In this document: in pieces, positions 13,226 to 22,412 of the stretch
How positions within the stretch are numbered: position 1 is the stretch's first letter
How the letters are laid out: each line of letters begins with the position of its first letter
From: a virus
IMG/VR virus record: IMGVR_UViG_3300044712_000223
Location: 1-22,763 of that record
Strand: one strand, 5' to 3'
Length of the DNA stretch: 22,763 nucleotides
Position numbers and translations under genes: made by a program
The notes under the pieces: generated by a model
Told to the model about the DNA's origin: nothing
What the model saw: the letters and a program-made list of their open reading frames with translations, nothing else
Database searches by the model: none

Positions 13226-16200
13226 ATGGTTGACATTGCTACGCTCGCGATCCAGGTGAAGACCGAAGGCGTGCAGCAGGCCAACGCGCAGATGAGTAGC
13301 CTTGCCAGCAATAGCGAGAAGGCTGAACGCGCAACTGACAAGCTCGGATCATCCTTCGCGGGCGCGACTCGCTACATGGTAGCGGCGGCGGCGGCCCTCG
13401 CAGCCATGGGCCTCGGCCTGTTCATCAAACAGTGCATCGACGCGCAGCTGCAAGTTGAACGCCTGGGCAGACTGATGAACGCAGCAGCAGGCAGCGCGAA
13501 CCTGGGCGCTCGTGAAATGGAATACGCCCGCGCAGTCACGAAGAAATACGGCTTGGATCTGGTGACCACCACGGAGAGTTACGGCAGATTCATGGCGGCG
13601 GTTCGCGGCACGACCATGGAGGGCGAGAAAGGCCGGGCAGTATTTGAGGCTGTGTCTAAGGCGTCTACCGCTCTCGGAATGAGGGCTGATGAAACCGCCG
13701 GCGTCTTCAAAGCCCTTGAGCAGATGATGAGTAAGGGCAAGGTTCAGGCTGAAGAATTGCGCGGGCAGCTCGGGGAGCGTTTGCCGGGTGCGTTCTTAAT
13801 GGCAGCAAAAGCCATGGGGATGAGCACCGCCGAATTGGACAAGAACCTCGTGGCAGGCAAGGTCATGGCTGACGACCTCCTCCCTAAGCTCGCCGCAGAA
13901 CTTGAAAAGACTTACGGAGCCGCAGCGGTTGAGGCGGCGAAATCCGCACAGGCTGAAATCAACCGTTTCAATAACGCCCTGTTTGAGTCGAAAGCGGCTG
14001 TCGGCGCGGCCCTCATGCCCGCCATGGGCGATATCTTGTCATCCCTCCGGCCCGTGATCGAGATGGTAGGAACCGCAATCAAGGCGTTTCAACAGCTTGC
14101 CGTTTCCTACGCCGTCACAATGGGCAAGATATCGGCGGCGCAAGAGGTCGGATGGTTCGGACTGATGACTAAATCAGGCAGGGCGCAGTACAAGCAGGGC
14201 GCGGCCAACGCGGAGGAGGCCGGATGGCAGCAGTACCAGGAAATCGAGAATCGGTATAAGCGCCCGACTTCTACCGGGTACACCGCGGCTGAACTCCTTC
14301 GGCAATCTCAGAATAAGCCCGTCACGCCAGCAGGGAAAGACGGCAAAGGCGCAGCCGACAAAGCCGCACGAGAAGCGGAGCAATGGCGCAAGACCTACGC
14401 CGACCTACGCAAAGAGGTTGACGCATTGACGCCGGGCCTGGATGAGTACGCCAAGAAGATTTCCGACATCGACAACAAGTACACAGACCTCATGCACAAG
14501 AAGGGCGCGGATATCGTGTTGCTGCAGCAGCTCCGGGCTGAACACCTGAAGGCTATCGAGGTCCAGAAGCAGGTTGACGCCACCAGCAAGGAATTCAAGG
14601 CACTGGCAACCGCCGAAGAGGAAGCCGCGAACCTTGCCCAAGCGCAGCAGGAGGTTGAGGACTGGAACCGCTCGGTAAGGGATATGGTAGCGGCGCTTGA
14701 CCCGGCGATAGTGAAGGAGAAGCAGTTTTCGGACGGCATCTATGACATCAACCGGGCCTTCGGGGAGGATGAGGCAGGGGGCGCGATAGACGCCTATATT
14801 AACGACTTCTTTAAGCTCAAAGACGTGCTGTCCTCAACGGCTGATATGAAAATCAACATGATTGAAGATCCGTATGAGAGGCAGCGGGCCGCCATGGTCA
14901 AGTATTACGACACTGAGCGGGCAAAAATAAACGAGAGTCTCAAGATACACAAGGCGTCGGGCAAGGAACAGTCAGACGCGTACAAGGCGTTAATGTCGCA
15001 ACGCGCCACTTTGGATGCAGAACAGGCGCAGAAAGCCAAACAGATCGCAGCCGAAGAGAACAGCGCAAAACTTTCGATGGTATCCAACTACGCCAGCACA
15101 GCGGCGGGGCTGTTTACGGCGCTGGCTGACACGCAGGATCAGACCAGCCGGAAGGGGTTTGAGACTGCCAAAGCCTTCAACATCGCGGCTGCGGTGATGA
15201 GTACGGCGGCGGCGGTGATGAACGCCCTCGCCACGGTGCAGCCCTACCCCCTCGCCATTGTCGCGGCGGCTGGTGCGGCGGCGGCTGGCGTCATCCAGAT
15301 CGCAAAAATTGCGTCAACCACTTTCGGAGGCGGGGCCGGGTCCGTCGGCTCGGTTTCGGTCGGCTTCTCCGGCGGCGGCGGGAACACGGCAGGCGGCGGC
15401 TCGGTGGGCGGCTCCATCAGCGCTCCGTATACCTCGGTGGGCGATAACCAGACAGAAGCATCATTACAGGCGCTTGCGGCATCAGCAGACAACGCCTCGC
15501 TTGCGCTCAACAAAGTATCGGACGGCCTCACCAACATCGCGGATCTCTTTTCCTCCGACCGGGCCAAACTCTTGAGTGGATCTATCACGCAAGGGGAATA
15601 TATCAACCCCGCCGGGTCAAACTTCAGCCAGTCATGGAACAGTCTGAAAGACTCCGCAAAGAAGTTGGTGGAGCCGATTTCCGGCCTCATAAACGGCTTC
15701 GGAAGCCTCGTTACTACCACGCTGAAAATGTTCTTCGGCTTCGGTAACGAGTGGTACACGAAGGCGCAGGGCCTAAAGCTCGGCGGGACCGGCACAGCCA
15801 TGACCTCGATGGGCTACCTTGAAAAACAGAAAGACGGCGGGTGGTTCACTTCCGACAAGCACAGCACGGAGAAGTTTGCTCTTGACCCCGGCCTGACCGG
15901 AGCCCTCGACAGCTACATGCAGCAGATCCGGGCTACCATCGTCAGGGCAGCAACGGTGATGGGTACGGACGCCAACCTTGAAAGCGCAATCCTCCCCGCT
16001 GGCAAAATCAAGACCTCGGGGCGCTCGGCTGAAGATATCCAGAAAGACCTTGAAAAGTGGTTCGGCAAGGCCGCAGATGCCATGGGGCAAACGGTGACCG
16101 GGCTGAAGGACTTCACCTATTACGGGGAAAGCGCCTTCGACGCCCTCGTTCGCCTCGCCTCCGCGCTTCAGAACGTCAACGAAAAGCTATCCCTGATCGG

Positions 16201-17047
16201 TGCCGGGCTTATCAACTCCACCCTTGCCGGGGCCGATGCAGCCGACAACCTGCAGAACCTGATGGGCGGCGCTGATAAATTCAACGAGGCGATTGATACC
16301 TACTTCACCAGCATGTTCACGGAGTCGGAACAGAAAGCAATGAAGGCGGCGCAGGCTACCCGACAGGTGTCTGTAGCCTTCGCGGAGATGGATCGGGCAG
16401 TTCCGAAAACGCGCACAGACTTTATCGGGCTCGTGAACTCCCTCGACGTGACCACGGAAGCCGGGGCGTCAACCTTTGCGGCCCTGATGAGCGTGTCAGA
16501 AGCCTTCGCCCTGATGACGGAATCCGCGGCAACGGCAAGCGAGGAGATGCGAACCGCATTTCTCGATACTGCCATGAGTGCAGCGGAAGCCCTCAAGAAC
16601 ATCCTGGGCGGCTCCTTCTCCACCCTTACCCCGTCGCAGATGTTGTTCCAACAGCAGGGCGCATGGAACGGCGCGGTATCCACCGGCAACACGACCGCCC
16701 TTCCCGGCCTGGCGGAATCATACCTTACATCAGCGCGTGAGATGTTCGGCAGCGGGACCGGCTACACGAAAATCTATGAAACCGTTACCCGCACACTGGC
16801 AGACGTGGCCGGTATTAGCGGAGACATTACCCTCGACAACGTGCAGCGCCAGATTGACGCGATTACGCGGGTACAGGATGCGATTGCAGCCGGCACAATG
16901 GCAATGGTCAACTCAATCGCTGAACTCCGGGCCGAAATCGCAGCCATGCGGAAGGATGCCGACGCGAATGCACAGAAGATCGTCAACGCGACGGACAACA
17001 GCGCGGATACTTTGGCCGGGACGTTTGCGGCAGTGGCGAGGGCCTGA
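13226..17047 (+). CDS. Tail tape measure protein
   Basis: This 1273-residue protein starts at ATG 13226 with AAAGGA six bases upstream; a TTG two codons earlier also lies in frame but is a poorer choice. The tape-measure N-terminal domain has KVQAEELRGQLGERLPGAF (about residues 172-190), the hallmark of the family, after a hydrophobic segment (about 50-68). Long helical stretches follow. A strongly hydrophobic Ala-rich region at about 651-695 probably inserts in the host membrane during DNA ejection, next to a Gly-rich linker (about 700-735). By the usual 1.5 angstrom per residue the tail would be roughly 190 nm. The stop overlaps the next start (TGATG). No lytic peptidoglycan hydrolase domain was recognised. 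Confidence 0.92.
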   Translation: MVDIATLAIQVKTEGVQQANAQMSSLASNSEKAERATDKLGSSFAGATRYMVAAAAALAAMGLGLFIKQCIDAQLQVERLGRLMNAAAGSANLGAREMEYARAVTKKYGLDLVTTTESYGRFMAAVRGTTMEGEKGRAVFEAVSKASTALGMRADETAGVFKALEQMMSKGKVQAEELRGQLGERLPGAFLMAAKAMGMSTAELDKNLVAGKVMADDLLPKLAAELEKTYGAAAVEAAKSAQAEINRFNNALFESKAAVGAALMPAMGDILSSLRPVIEMVGTAIKAFQQLAVSYAVTMGKISAAQEVGWFGLMTKSGRAQYKQGAANAEEAGWQQYQEIENRYKRPTSTGYTAAELLRQSQNKPVTPAGKDGKGAADKAAREAEQWRKTYADLRKEVDALTPGLDEYAKKISDIDNKYTDLMHKKGADIVLLQQLRAEHLKAIEVQKQVDATSKEFKALATAEEEAANLAQAQQEVEDWNRSVRDMVAALDPAIVKEKQFSDGIYDINRAFGEDEAGGAIDAYINDFFKLKDVLSSTADMKINMIEDPYERQRAAMVKYYDTERAKINESLKIHKASGKEQSDAYKALMSQRATLDAEQAQKAKQIAAEENSAKLSMVSNYASTAAGLFTALADTQDQTSRKGFETAKAFNIAAAVMSTAAAVMNALATVQPYPLAIVAAAGAAAAGVIQIAKIASTTFGGGAGSVGSVSVGFSGGGGNTAGGGSVGGSISAPYTSVGDNQTEASLQALAASADNASLALNKVSDGLTNIADLFSSDRAKLLSGSITQGEYINPAGSNFSQSWNSLKDSAKKLVEPISGLINGFGSLVTTTLKMFFGFGNEWYTKAQGLKLGGTGTAMTSMGYLEKQKDGGWFTSDKHSTEKFALDPGLTGALDSYMQQIRATIVRAATVMGTDANLESAILPAGKIKTSGRSAEDIQKDLEKWFGKAADAMGQTVTGLKDFTYYGESAFDALVRLASALQNVNEKLSLIGAGLINSTLAGADAADNLQNLMGGADKFNEAIDTYFTSMFTESEQKAMKAAQATRQVSVAFAEMDRAVPKTRTDFIGLVNSLDVTTEAGASTFAALMSVSEAFALMTESAATASEEMRTAFLDTAMSAAEALKNILGGSFSTLTPSQMLFQQQGAWNGAVSTGNTTALPGLAESYLTSAREMFGSGTGYTKIYETVTRTLADVAGISGDITLDNVQRQIDAITRVQDAIAAGTMAMVNSIAELRAEIAAMRKDADANAQKIVNATDNSADTLAGTFAAVARA

Positions 17048-18699
17048 TGGCAATTACTGACGCTCAATACCTCGCATGGCTCAAAAAGGAGGACGCACAA
17101 AGAGTCCTACTCGTGGAGGCGAAATACTACAACAGCGGGGAGCAAACCGCGTACCTTGCTTCAATGCCGTTTGTTTCAAAGCCCTCCGACACCCCGGCGA
17201 ATACTGAGTATCAGGATGTGGTGCTCGACATCCCGAAATACTCTTGCGCTCTCGGTGACGCGCTCCAGGGCTACACGGTGCCTTCCTGGGGCGACATCAT
17301 CATTGATAACTCGGAATTCAGCCGGGATGCATGGCTCGGGTATGGGTGGGACGGGCGCAGCGTTTCAATTCTGTTCGGTGACCAAACATGGCCGCGTGCG
17401 TGGTTCAAGTCGGTAATGACCGGGACGATCTCCGGGATCTCCGTCCCCAACGCGAACCAGATCAAGATGGGCATCAAAGACAATCAGTGGGCGCTCAACA
17501 CGCCGATCCAGTATCGGCTTATCGGTGACCCCACTCTTGTCAGCGGGACTACCTACAAAGTGTGCGAGGATGCAGTAACCAGTATCGACGCCGTATATGA
17601 CAACGGTGTGCTTCTGGACCCCTCCGATTACACGACAAGCCCCGCAACCAACCCGGCGACATTCACCCTCGACACGGCAGCGGTAGGCCGGGTGACGGCA
17701 GAATACACCGGCGGGGCAACGGCAACCGGCGACGTGATCCCGCTGTGCTATGGCGAGGTTTTCAACATCTCTCCGAAATGCCTGTCAACCGCCCTACTTG
17801 TCTACCAGGTGCATGATGGGCCTATTCAGAGCATCGTGGAGGTGCGCGACAATGGCATCCCGATTGAGTTCACCGCGGATCTCACCACGGGACGCTTCAC
17901 CCTGCTATCAAAACCCGTAGGGACCGTGACATGCGACGTGCAGGGGGCGACCTCTGGCGGCGTATTCGTGGAGGGTATCGGGCGCATCATTCGGTATATC
18001 CTGATTCAGCAGACGGACCTACCCGTTACGGGCATCGACAGCGCAAGCCTCCGGGATTTCATCGTCGCGGCCCCGCAAAGGTGCGGCATCTACATCAACA
18101 GCAGGCGCAACACGCTTGACGTGGTTGACGAACTGATCAAATCCGTGGGCGGCTTTTATGTCCCCGGCAGAGATGGGCGGCTCGTATTCGGGCAACTCGA
18201 CAACGTGCCGGGCGCATCCTCGATGACCCTGACCGCTGATGACATCGTTCAGGGCGGCCTGAAAATTGTCAAGCAGTCCGTCCCTTGCCAAACTACCCGC
18301 CTCGCATATCTTCGCAACTATACGCCGCAGGAGAACGTATGCGGAGCCGTGACGGATGCGGACCGGGCGATTTACGCGCAGCAATGGCGGTATGCACAGA
18401 AACCAGATCCGTCCATCAAAACCGCTCACCTACTGGCAGCGGAACCGGACGCAAAACAGACGTGCCTTGTATTGAGGGCTGACGCGGTAACGGAAGCGGC
18501 ACGGCAGCAGGCACTTAATGGGCCGGTACGAACGACCTACACCGCCGAATGTATTACCCTCCCCCTGACGGTCAACCTGGGCGACGTGATAACGCTGACA
18601 CACCCCCGCTATGGGCTCGGTTCGGGAAAACAGGTCTATGTCGTGGGCATCTCCGAATCAATCATCAATCGCCGGGTGACGCTCACCCTTTGGGGCTGA
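17047..18699 (+). CDS. Tail tip or hub protein
   Basis: This 550-residue protein starts at ATG 17047, overlapping the tape measure stop. It is the first gene after the tape measure, the position of the distal tail or hub protein. The N-terminal part has SWGDIIIDNSEFSRDAWLGY and FGDQTWPRAWFKSVMTGTIS, a beta-rich region. Residues 170-223 and 253-301 form two related modules: a Y-x-V start, an IDAVYDNG / IVEVRDNG core, and an FTLDTAAVG / FTLLSKPVG end, so a small Ig-like domain appears to be duplicated. The C-terminal half (ESIINRRVTLTLWG and GGFYVPGRDGRLVFGQL) fits a gp27-like hub with late beta domain. It would bind tube end and fibres. The exact family is not certain. Confidence 0.7.
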   Translation: MAITDAQYLAWLKKEDAQRVLLVEAKYYNSGEQTAYLASMPFVSKPSDTPANTEYQDVVLDIPKYSCALGDALQGYTVPSWGDIIIDNSEFSRDAWLGYGWDGRSVSILFGDQTWPRAWFKSVMTGTISGISVPNANQIKMGIKDNQWALNTPIQYRLIGDPTLVSGTTYKVCEDAVTSIDAVYDNGVLLDPSDYTTSPATNPATFTLDTAAVGRVTAEYTGGATATGDVIPLCYGEVFNISPKCLSTALLVYQVHDGPIQSIVEVRDNGIPIEFTADLTTGRFTLLSKPVGTVTCDVQGATSGGVFVEGIGRIIRYILIQQTDLPVTGIDSASLRDFIVAAPQRCGIYINSRRNTLDVVDELIKSVGGFYVPGRDGRLVFGQLDNVPGASSMTLTADDIVQGGLKIVKQSVPCQTTRLAYLRNYTPQENVCGAVTDADRAIYAQQWRYAQKPDPSIKTAHLLAAEPDAKQTCLVLRADAVTEAARQQALNGPVRTTYTAECITLPLTVNLGDVITLTHPRYGLGSGKQVYVVGISESIINRRVTLTLWG

Positions 18700-18700
18700 T

Positions 18701-19558
18701 ATGGCAAATATGCGGATCATCCACACCAATGTCATTGATGGCGCTGCAAACCTGGCGTCTTCTCCGGCGTGTGCTACTGGAATGCCTGTCGGTAATATCC
18801 AGCTTGCCCGGCGCGGTTCATTTGCGCGGGAAACATCTTCGACCTCATGGACGATATCTGGGGAGTATTCCGGGGCGGTTTCGGCAATGTGCATTGTTGG
18901 CCACAACCTGACCGGCTCGGCAACGGTACGGCTTCGGCTCTATTCTGATTACGCGAAAACTACCACAGTCTATGATTCGACCGCCCTTCCCGTCTGGACT
19001 CCGCAAGTATGGGGAGATCCTGCAGCATCACCAAACGGCGGGCTTGAGTGGGGCGTCCTCCCATGGCTGGCTACCGGCATCCTGTCCGGGACCCCTGAGT
19101 ATTTCCCTGTATGGTTTACGTCCGTAGCGAATGGCGTAGCGTTTACGATTGACATCGTGGACACCAACAACGTTGACGGCTACCTGCAAATCGGCAGGGT
19201 CTACCTGGGGGAATACTGGTCACCGACCGTCAACGACGCTTACGGCTTGAGCATGTGGTGGAAAGAGGCGTCAAAGCAGGTCCGCACAGACGGCGGGAGC
19301 CTTCGGACGGAAGGATATTACCCTTACCGCGCTTATTCCTGTTCCTTCGACGCCATGGACGAGACAGATCGCGGCAACTTCATGGAGATTATCCGAAAAC
19401 TCGGCCTCCGGCTGGACTTCTTCATCTCATTCAATCCTGGAGCCGGGGGCGATATCGAGCGGGATTACATGGCCGCATGTAAATTCGTCACCATCCCGGA
19501 AATGAAGCATCCCGCGTGGGGTCGGTTTGAAGCTGGCGTGACGATGGAGGAAATATAG
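18701..19558 (+). CDS. Tail protein with jelly-roll-like N-terminus
   Basis: This 285-residue protein starts at ATG 18701, one base after the previous stop, with a weak ribosome site, so it may be translationally coupled. The first 110 residues (from MRIIHTNVIDGAANLASSPA through CIVGHNLTGSATVRLRLYSD) look like a carbohydrate-binding-type beta sandwich. A long middle part is Trp- and Gly-rich (WGDPAASPNGGLEWGVLPWL). The C-terminus has RTEGYYPYRAYSCSFDAMDE and a helix with FMEIIRKLGLRLDFFISF. It lies between the hub and short fibre-like genes, so it probably forms part of the tail tip or baseplate. Confidence 0.6.
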   Translation: MANMRIIHTNVIDGAANLASSPACATGMPVGNIQLARRGSFARETSSTSWTISGEYSGAVSAMCIVGHNLTGSATVRLRLYSDYAKTTTVYDSTALPVWTPQVWGDPAASPNGGLEWGVLPWLATGILSGTPEYFPVWFTSVANGVAFTIDIVDTNNVDGYLQIGRVYLGEYWSPTVNDAYGLSMWWKEASKQVRTDGGSLRTEGYYPYRAYSCSFDAMDETDRGNFMEIIRKLGLRLDFFISFNPGAGGDIERDYMAACKFVTIPEMKHPAWGRFEAGVTMEEI

Positions 19559-19942
19559 ATGGCCGTTGACTACAGTTCATACAAGCCCGTTACCGGAGAC
19601 ACGCAGTACGCGACGAAAATTAACAACTTCATCGAGGCTGTCGAAGCCGACATGAATCTGAAGCTGGATACCTCGGCCCTTGTTGAGCGCCCGATTGCGG
19701 AGAAAACGGCAGACTATACCACCACCACCGATGATTACACGATTGAGATTGACGCGACGGTAGCGGACGTGACTATCACCCTGCATAACGCCACAACTTG
19801 TGCCGGCCAACTCCTGTTGTTTCGGCGGGTTGACGCAACGTCTTATCTCGGCATCATCGGGTCCGTGTATGCGCTGTACTCGCAGGGTGAAACAGTGACG
19901 CTGCAATCAAACGGCACCGATTGGGTGGTAGTGGGGCGATAA
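19559..19942 (+). CDS. Short tail-fibre-like protein
   Basis: This 127-residue protein starts at ATG 19559, abutting the previous stop, with GGAGGAAA upstream. The first 35 residues (YSSYKPVTGDTQYATKINNF, then IEAVEADMNLKL) look like an attachment helix. The rest is beta-rich, with ADYTTTTDDYTIEIDATVAD, TLHNATTCAGQLLLF and a final LQSNGTDWVVVGR. This second half is the pattern found at the ends of many fibre and spike proteins, a small trimeric beta domain. It is a candidate adaptor or collar for the spike rather than a stand-alone receptor protein. Confidence 0.6.
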   Translation: MAVDYSSYKPVTGDTQYATKINNFIEAVEADMNLKLDTSALVERPIAEKTADYTTTTDDYTIEIDATVADVTITLHNATTCAGQLLLFRRVDATSYLGIIGSVYALYSQGETVTLQSNGTDWVVVGR

Positions 19943-20590
19943 ATGGCCGGAATCGACACGCGCATATTGGTTACCAACTCAGACGGAATCGGGCGATATC
20001 TGGCTATCAGGACGTTTACCGACCATCTAACAATCACGGATGAGTCAACATCTCAGGTGATGACGATTGCTCTCACGACGAGCGTTGAGGGCGATAACAC
20101 CGGCGATCAAACGGCAATGACTGTGCCGCTTGAGGAAACATGGGGGATTGATGCGGTAGAGGTTCACGGGGCAACACTGGAATTGTCCGGGGAGATTGCG
20201 GCGCTCGGTGACGGTGAAATCATCGTCCTGGCAGCTGATCCTATGTTGCCAAATGCGACAGTATTGGAGGATGTTGACCCCGCAGTTTTCCCGACGCTGA
20301 ATCAGAACACTACCGGCAATGCGGCAACGGCCACGAAACTGGCGACGGCCCGGACTATCAATACGGTGTCGTTTGACGGGTCCGCAAATATCACGGTATA
20401 CGATGACACAAAATCGCCTGTTGCTGGTCCTGGCTCGTCTCAGGCGTTTACCGTGGGTAGTTTCGGGTGCAACGGGAAAACACCTCAAGCGGCGTATTCG
20501 GTAAATTCAGACTGTACGGATCTTTCGTCGGCAATCGCGCTAATCAACCAGCTCCGGGCGGCTCTCATTGCGAACGGGATAGCGGTATAA
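19943..20590 (+). CDS. Short tail-fibre-like protein with fibre repeat
   Basis: This 215-residue protein starts at ATG 19943, abutting the previous stop with no spacer. It has a beta-rich N-terminus, then TGNAATATKLATARTINTVS and FDGSANITVYDDT, a motif very frequent in phage tail fibres. The C-terminus CNGKTPQAAYSVNSDCTDLS followed by a helix (IALINQLRAALIANGIAV) recurs in phage fibre-tip proteins. Two cysteines in that region could make a disulphide or metal site. It lies between the short fibre-like gene and the tailspike, so these three probably act as one receptor-binding unit. Confidence 0.7.
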   Translation: MAGIDTRILVTNSDGIGRYLAIRTFTDHLTITDESTSQVMTIALTTSVEGDNTGDQTAMTVPLEETWGIDAVEVHGATLELSGEIAALGDGEIIVLAADPMLPNATVLEDVDPAVFPTLNQNTTGNAATATKLATARTINTVSFDGSANITVYDDTKSPVAGPGSSQAFTVGSFGCNGKTPQAAYSVNSDCTDLSSAIALINQLRAALIANGIAV

Positions 20591-20599
20591 GGAGTAGAA

Positions 20600-22072
20600 A
20601 TGGCGATCAGGGTATTTAATCCAAACGGTTTCCATGTTGAAGTGGCAAGTCTCGCGACAGCGGCGGCGCTTTCCTGGGGCGGGGATAAAACCGTTATCGT
20701 GGATTCGGCGGTTTCTCTTTCCGGTAATCTGGCATGGCCCGCTGATAGGCTGCTTGATATCCGTCCCGGCGGCATTATCACAACGACCGGACACACCCTT
20801 ACCTTTACAGTGCAGCCCCGGATAGGAAATTACCAGGCATTCGCGGGAACCGGCGCGGTTGCGGGTCTCACTGAAGCCTACCCGGAATGGTTTGGCGCTG
20901 CAGCAGACGGCACAACGGACGACTCTGACGCTATTGAAGCGGCTATTGCCTCGCTGACAGCCGGGGGCATCCTGCGATATCAGGCGAAATCCTACGCTCA
21001 GAACGTCGTGGTAGCTCAATGCAACATCTCCATCAGAGGGGCCGGGAGATCATCCACAGCGGCAAAGGGAGGCGTAGGCGGCACAATACTGAAATCCTAC
21101 TCTACGGCTTCACCATGTCTGCAAATCGGTGACGGCACAAACTACGTCAGGGCTATATCGTTCCGGGGCTTCTCGGTGCAGTCTGCCGCCGCTGGCGCAA
21201 TAAGTGGCAACGATGGCATCAAGATAAACGGTGCCGAATCAGTTCACGGCACCGATTTTGATGTGATTGGCTTCGGCGGTGACAACATCAGCATCGTTTC
21301 AACGGCATCAAGGGCTTCCACTGGCATCAAGTTGTCCATGTTTGATAGCAGTTATGCCTGGGGAGCGAACTACCGGGCCGTTTATGGCTCGACCTATGTT
21401 ACCGACCTCGGCATCATTGACTACCACATGACCGGCAGGAACTACACCGGGGCATATTCCGTGTACCTGAGCGGCGGTATCAAATTGTTTTCTCATGCTG
21501 GATGGATAGACACCGGAGGAGATCGGCAGGGGCATGTTTATCTTGACAGCATCAATGACTCTATTTCTGGCGGCTTAATCATTGACGGATCGTATGGAGG
21601 CAGTGCAACTGATACCACGGTGGAATGCAATGCGGCGGCGCGTAGTTATCCTTCCAACGTCTTGATCGGCAACGTAACGTTCAACAAATCGATGTTGTGG
21701 GGAGATGCTACAAAAACTTCCGGCGGCACCACTGGTGGATTGCCATACAATGTAGTCACTCAGCAAATAAGGGCTGGAAATGTGATCTTGAGCGCGTCAC
21801 CCGCCAGCCTTGCCGATGCCGCTACGGACTCAAAAATCTACGCATCAGGGAATGATGTGTGGATGATGAACAACTCTACCAGTAATGGATGTTTTATCAG
21901 GATGGGTGCGGCAGGGTACCTACAGATTGGAGGTACAGGGGTAAAGGCCGGGTCAGTAATATTGGCAGAAATTGCGGTAGCTAATGCCCCTAGCGGTTCG
22001 TTCTTCGTTGACAGTGCCGACCACAAACTGAAATTCAAGGACTCCGGCGGGACGGTCAACCTGTTGTACTGA
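20600..22072 (+). CDS. Tailspike with pectate-lyase-type beta-helix
   Basis: This 490-residue protein starts at ATG 20600 behind AAGGAG. Residues 1-95 form an N-terminal attachment domain. Residues 96-112 (EWFGAAADGTTDDSDAI) are the classical start of the pectate-lyase superfamily domain (W-F-G-A-x-x-D-G-x-T-D-D). A beta-helix then runs to about residue 390, with GILRYQAKSYAQNVVVA, NISIRGAGRSSTAAKG and DGIKINGAE. The C-terminus (GSFFVDSADHKLKFKDSGGT) is a small beta domain of the kind that trimerises. The role would be binding and possibly cutting of surface polysaccharide. Catalytic acids cannot be assigned by eye. Confidence 0.85.
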   Translation: MAIRVFNPNGFHVEVASLATAAALSWGGDKTVIVDSAVSLSGNLAWPADRLLDIRPGGIITTTGHTLTFTVQPRIGNYQAFAGTGAVAGLTEAYPEWFGAAADGTTDDSDAIEAAIASLTAGGILRYQAKSYAQNVVVAQCNISIRGAGRSSTAAKGGVGGTILKSYSTASPCLQIGDGTNYVRAISFRGFSVQSAAAGAISGNDGIKINGAESVHGTDFDVIGFGGDNISIVSTASRASTGIKLSMFDSSYAWGANYRAVYGSTYVTDLGIIDYHMTGRNYTGAYSVYLSGGIKLFSHAGWIDTGGDRQGHVYLDSINDSISGGLIIDGSYGGSATDTTVECNAAARSYPSNVLIGNVTFNKSMLWGDATKTSGGTTGGLPYNVVTQQIRAGNVILSASPASLADAATDSKIYASGNDVWMMNNSTSNGCFIRMGAAGYLQIGGTGVKAGSVILAEIAVANAPSGSFFVDSADHKLKFKDSGGTVNLLY

Positions 22073-22086
22073 CGCGGAGGGCAATC

Positions 22087-22317
22087 ATGCCCCTATACCT
22101 GGCACGTAAGATAAAGGATCTGGAAGCGGAGAAGCGGCAATTACTTGCGGAGCTGGAAGAGGTGAAGGCGAAACGGGATGAATTGTTTTTCTGGTATCTG
22201 GATTTCACGGAAAGGGTCAGGGACGGCGGTTTCGTCAAGTTGCCACCGCCGGACCTAAAAATAGTTGAAAGGAGTCAAACATCATGCCCTGCAAAGATTC
22301 CTCCCGATGCCCCCTGA
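22087..22317 (+). CDS. Small coiled-coil protein, unknown function
   Basis: This 76-residue protein starts at ATG 22087 behind GGAGGG. Residues 5-40 (LARKIKDLEAEKRQLLAELE, then EVKAKRDELF) form a strong coiled coil with heptad hydrophobics. The rest (FFWYLDFTERVRDGGFVKLP) is Pro-rich toward the end. There is no transmembrane segment or signal peptide. It lies between the spike and endolysin. A tail-fibre chaperone or a regulator of lysis are both possible. Its 3' end overlaps the next start by 34 bases in another frame. Confidence 0.6.
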   Translation: MPLYLARKIKDLEAEKRQLLAELEEVKAKRDELFFWYLDFTERVRDGGFVKLPPPDLKIVERSQTSCPAKIPPDAP

Positions 22318-22412
22318 ATGGCCGGATATGCGAATGTTGCACGAACAACGAACCGCCGGGAGATGGACCGGACCCGGAGATGCTTAAACCATCGGAGCGC
22401 GATCATGAATAA
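22284..22412 (+). CDS. Cysteine-rich mini-protein of unknown function
   Basis: This 42-residue frame starts at ATG 22284 with a strong AAAGGAG site placed about nine bases upstream, inside the end of the coiled-coil gene. The sequence begins MPCKDSSRCPLNGRICECC, with five cysteines (C3, C9, C16, C18, C19), followed by a Pro/Asp/Glu-rich tail. The stop overlaps the endolysin start by eight bases. A small metal-binding knot is possible. The good ribosome site and the overlaps with both neighbours support it, though it has no recognised family. Confidence 0.55.
   Translation: MPCKDSSRCPLNGRICECCTNNEPPGDGPDPEMLKPSERDHE

Noticed and set aside
22087-22412. Overlapping coiled-coil and cysteine-rich genes as an Rz/Rz1 spanin pair
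   Set aside because: The first protein has no transmembrane segment and the second has no lipoprotein signal, both needed for a spanin pair.
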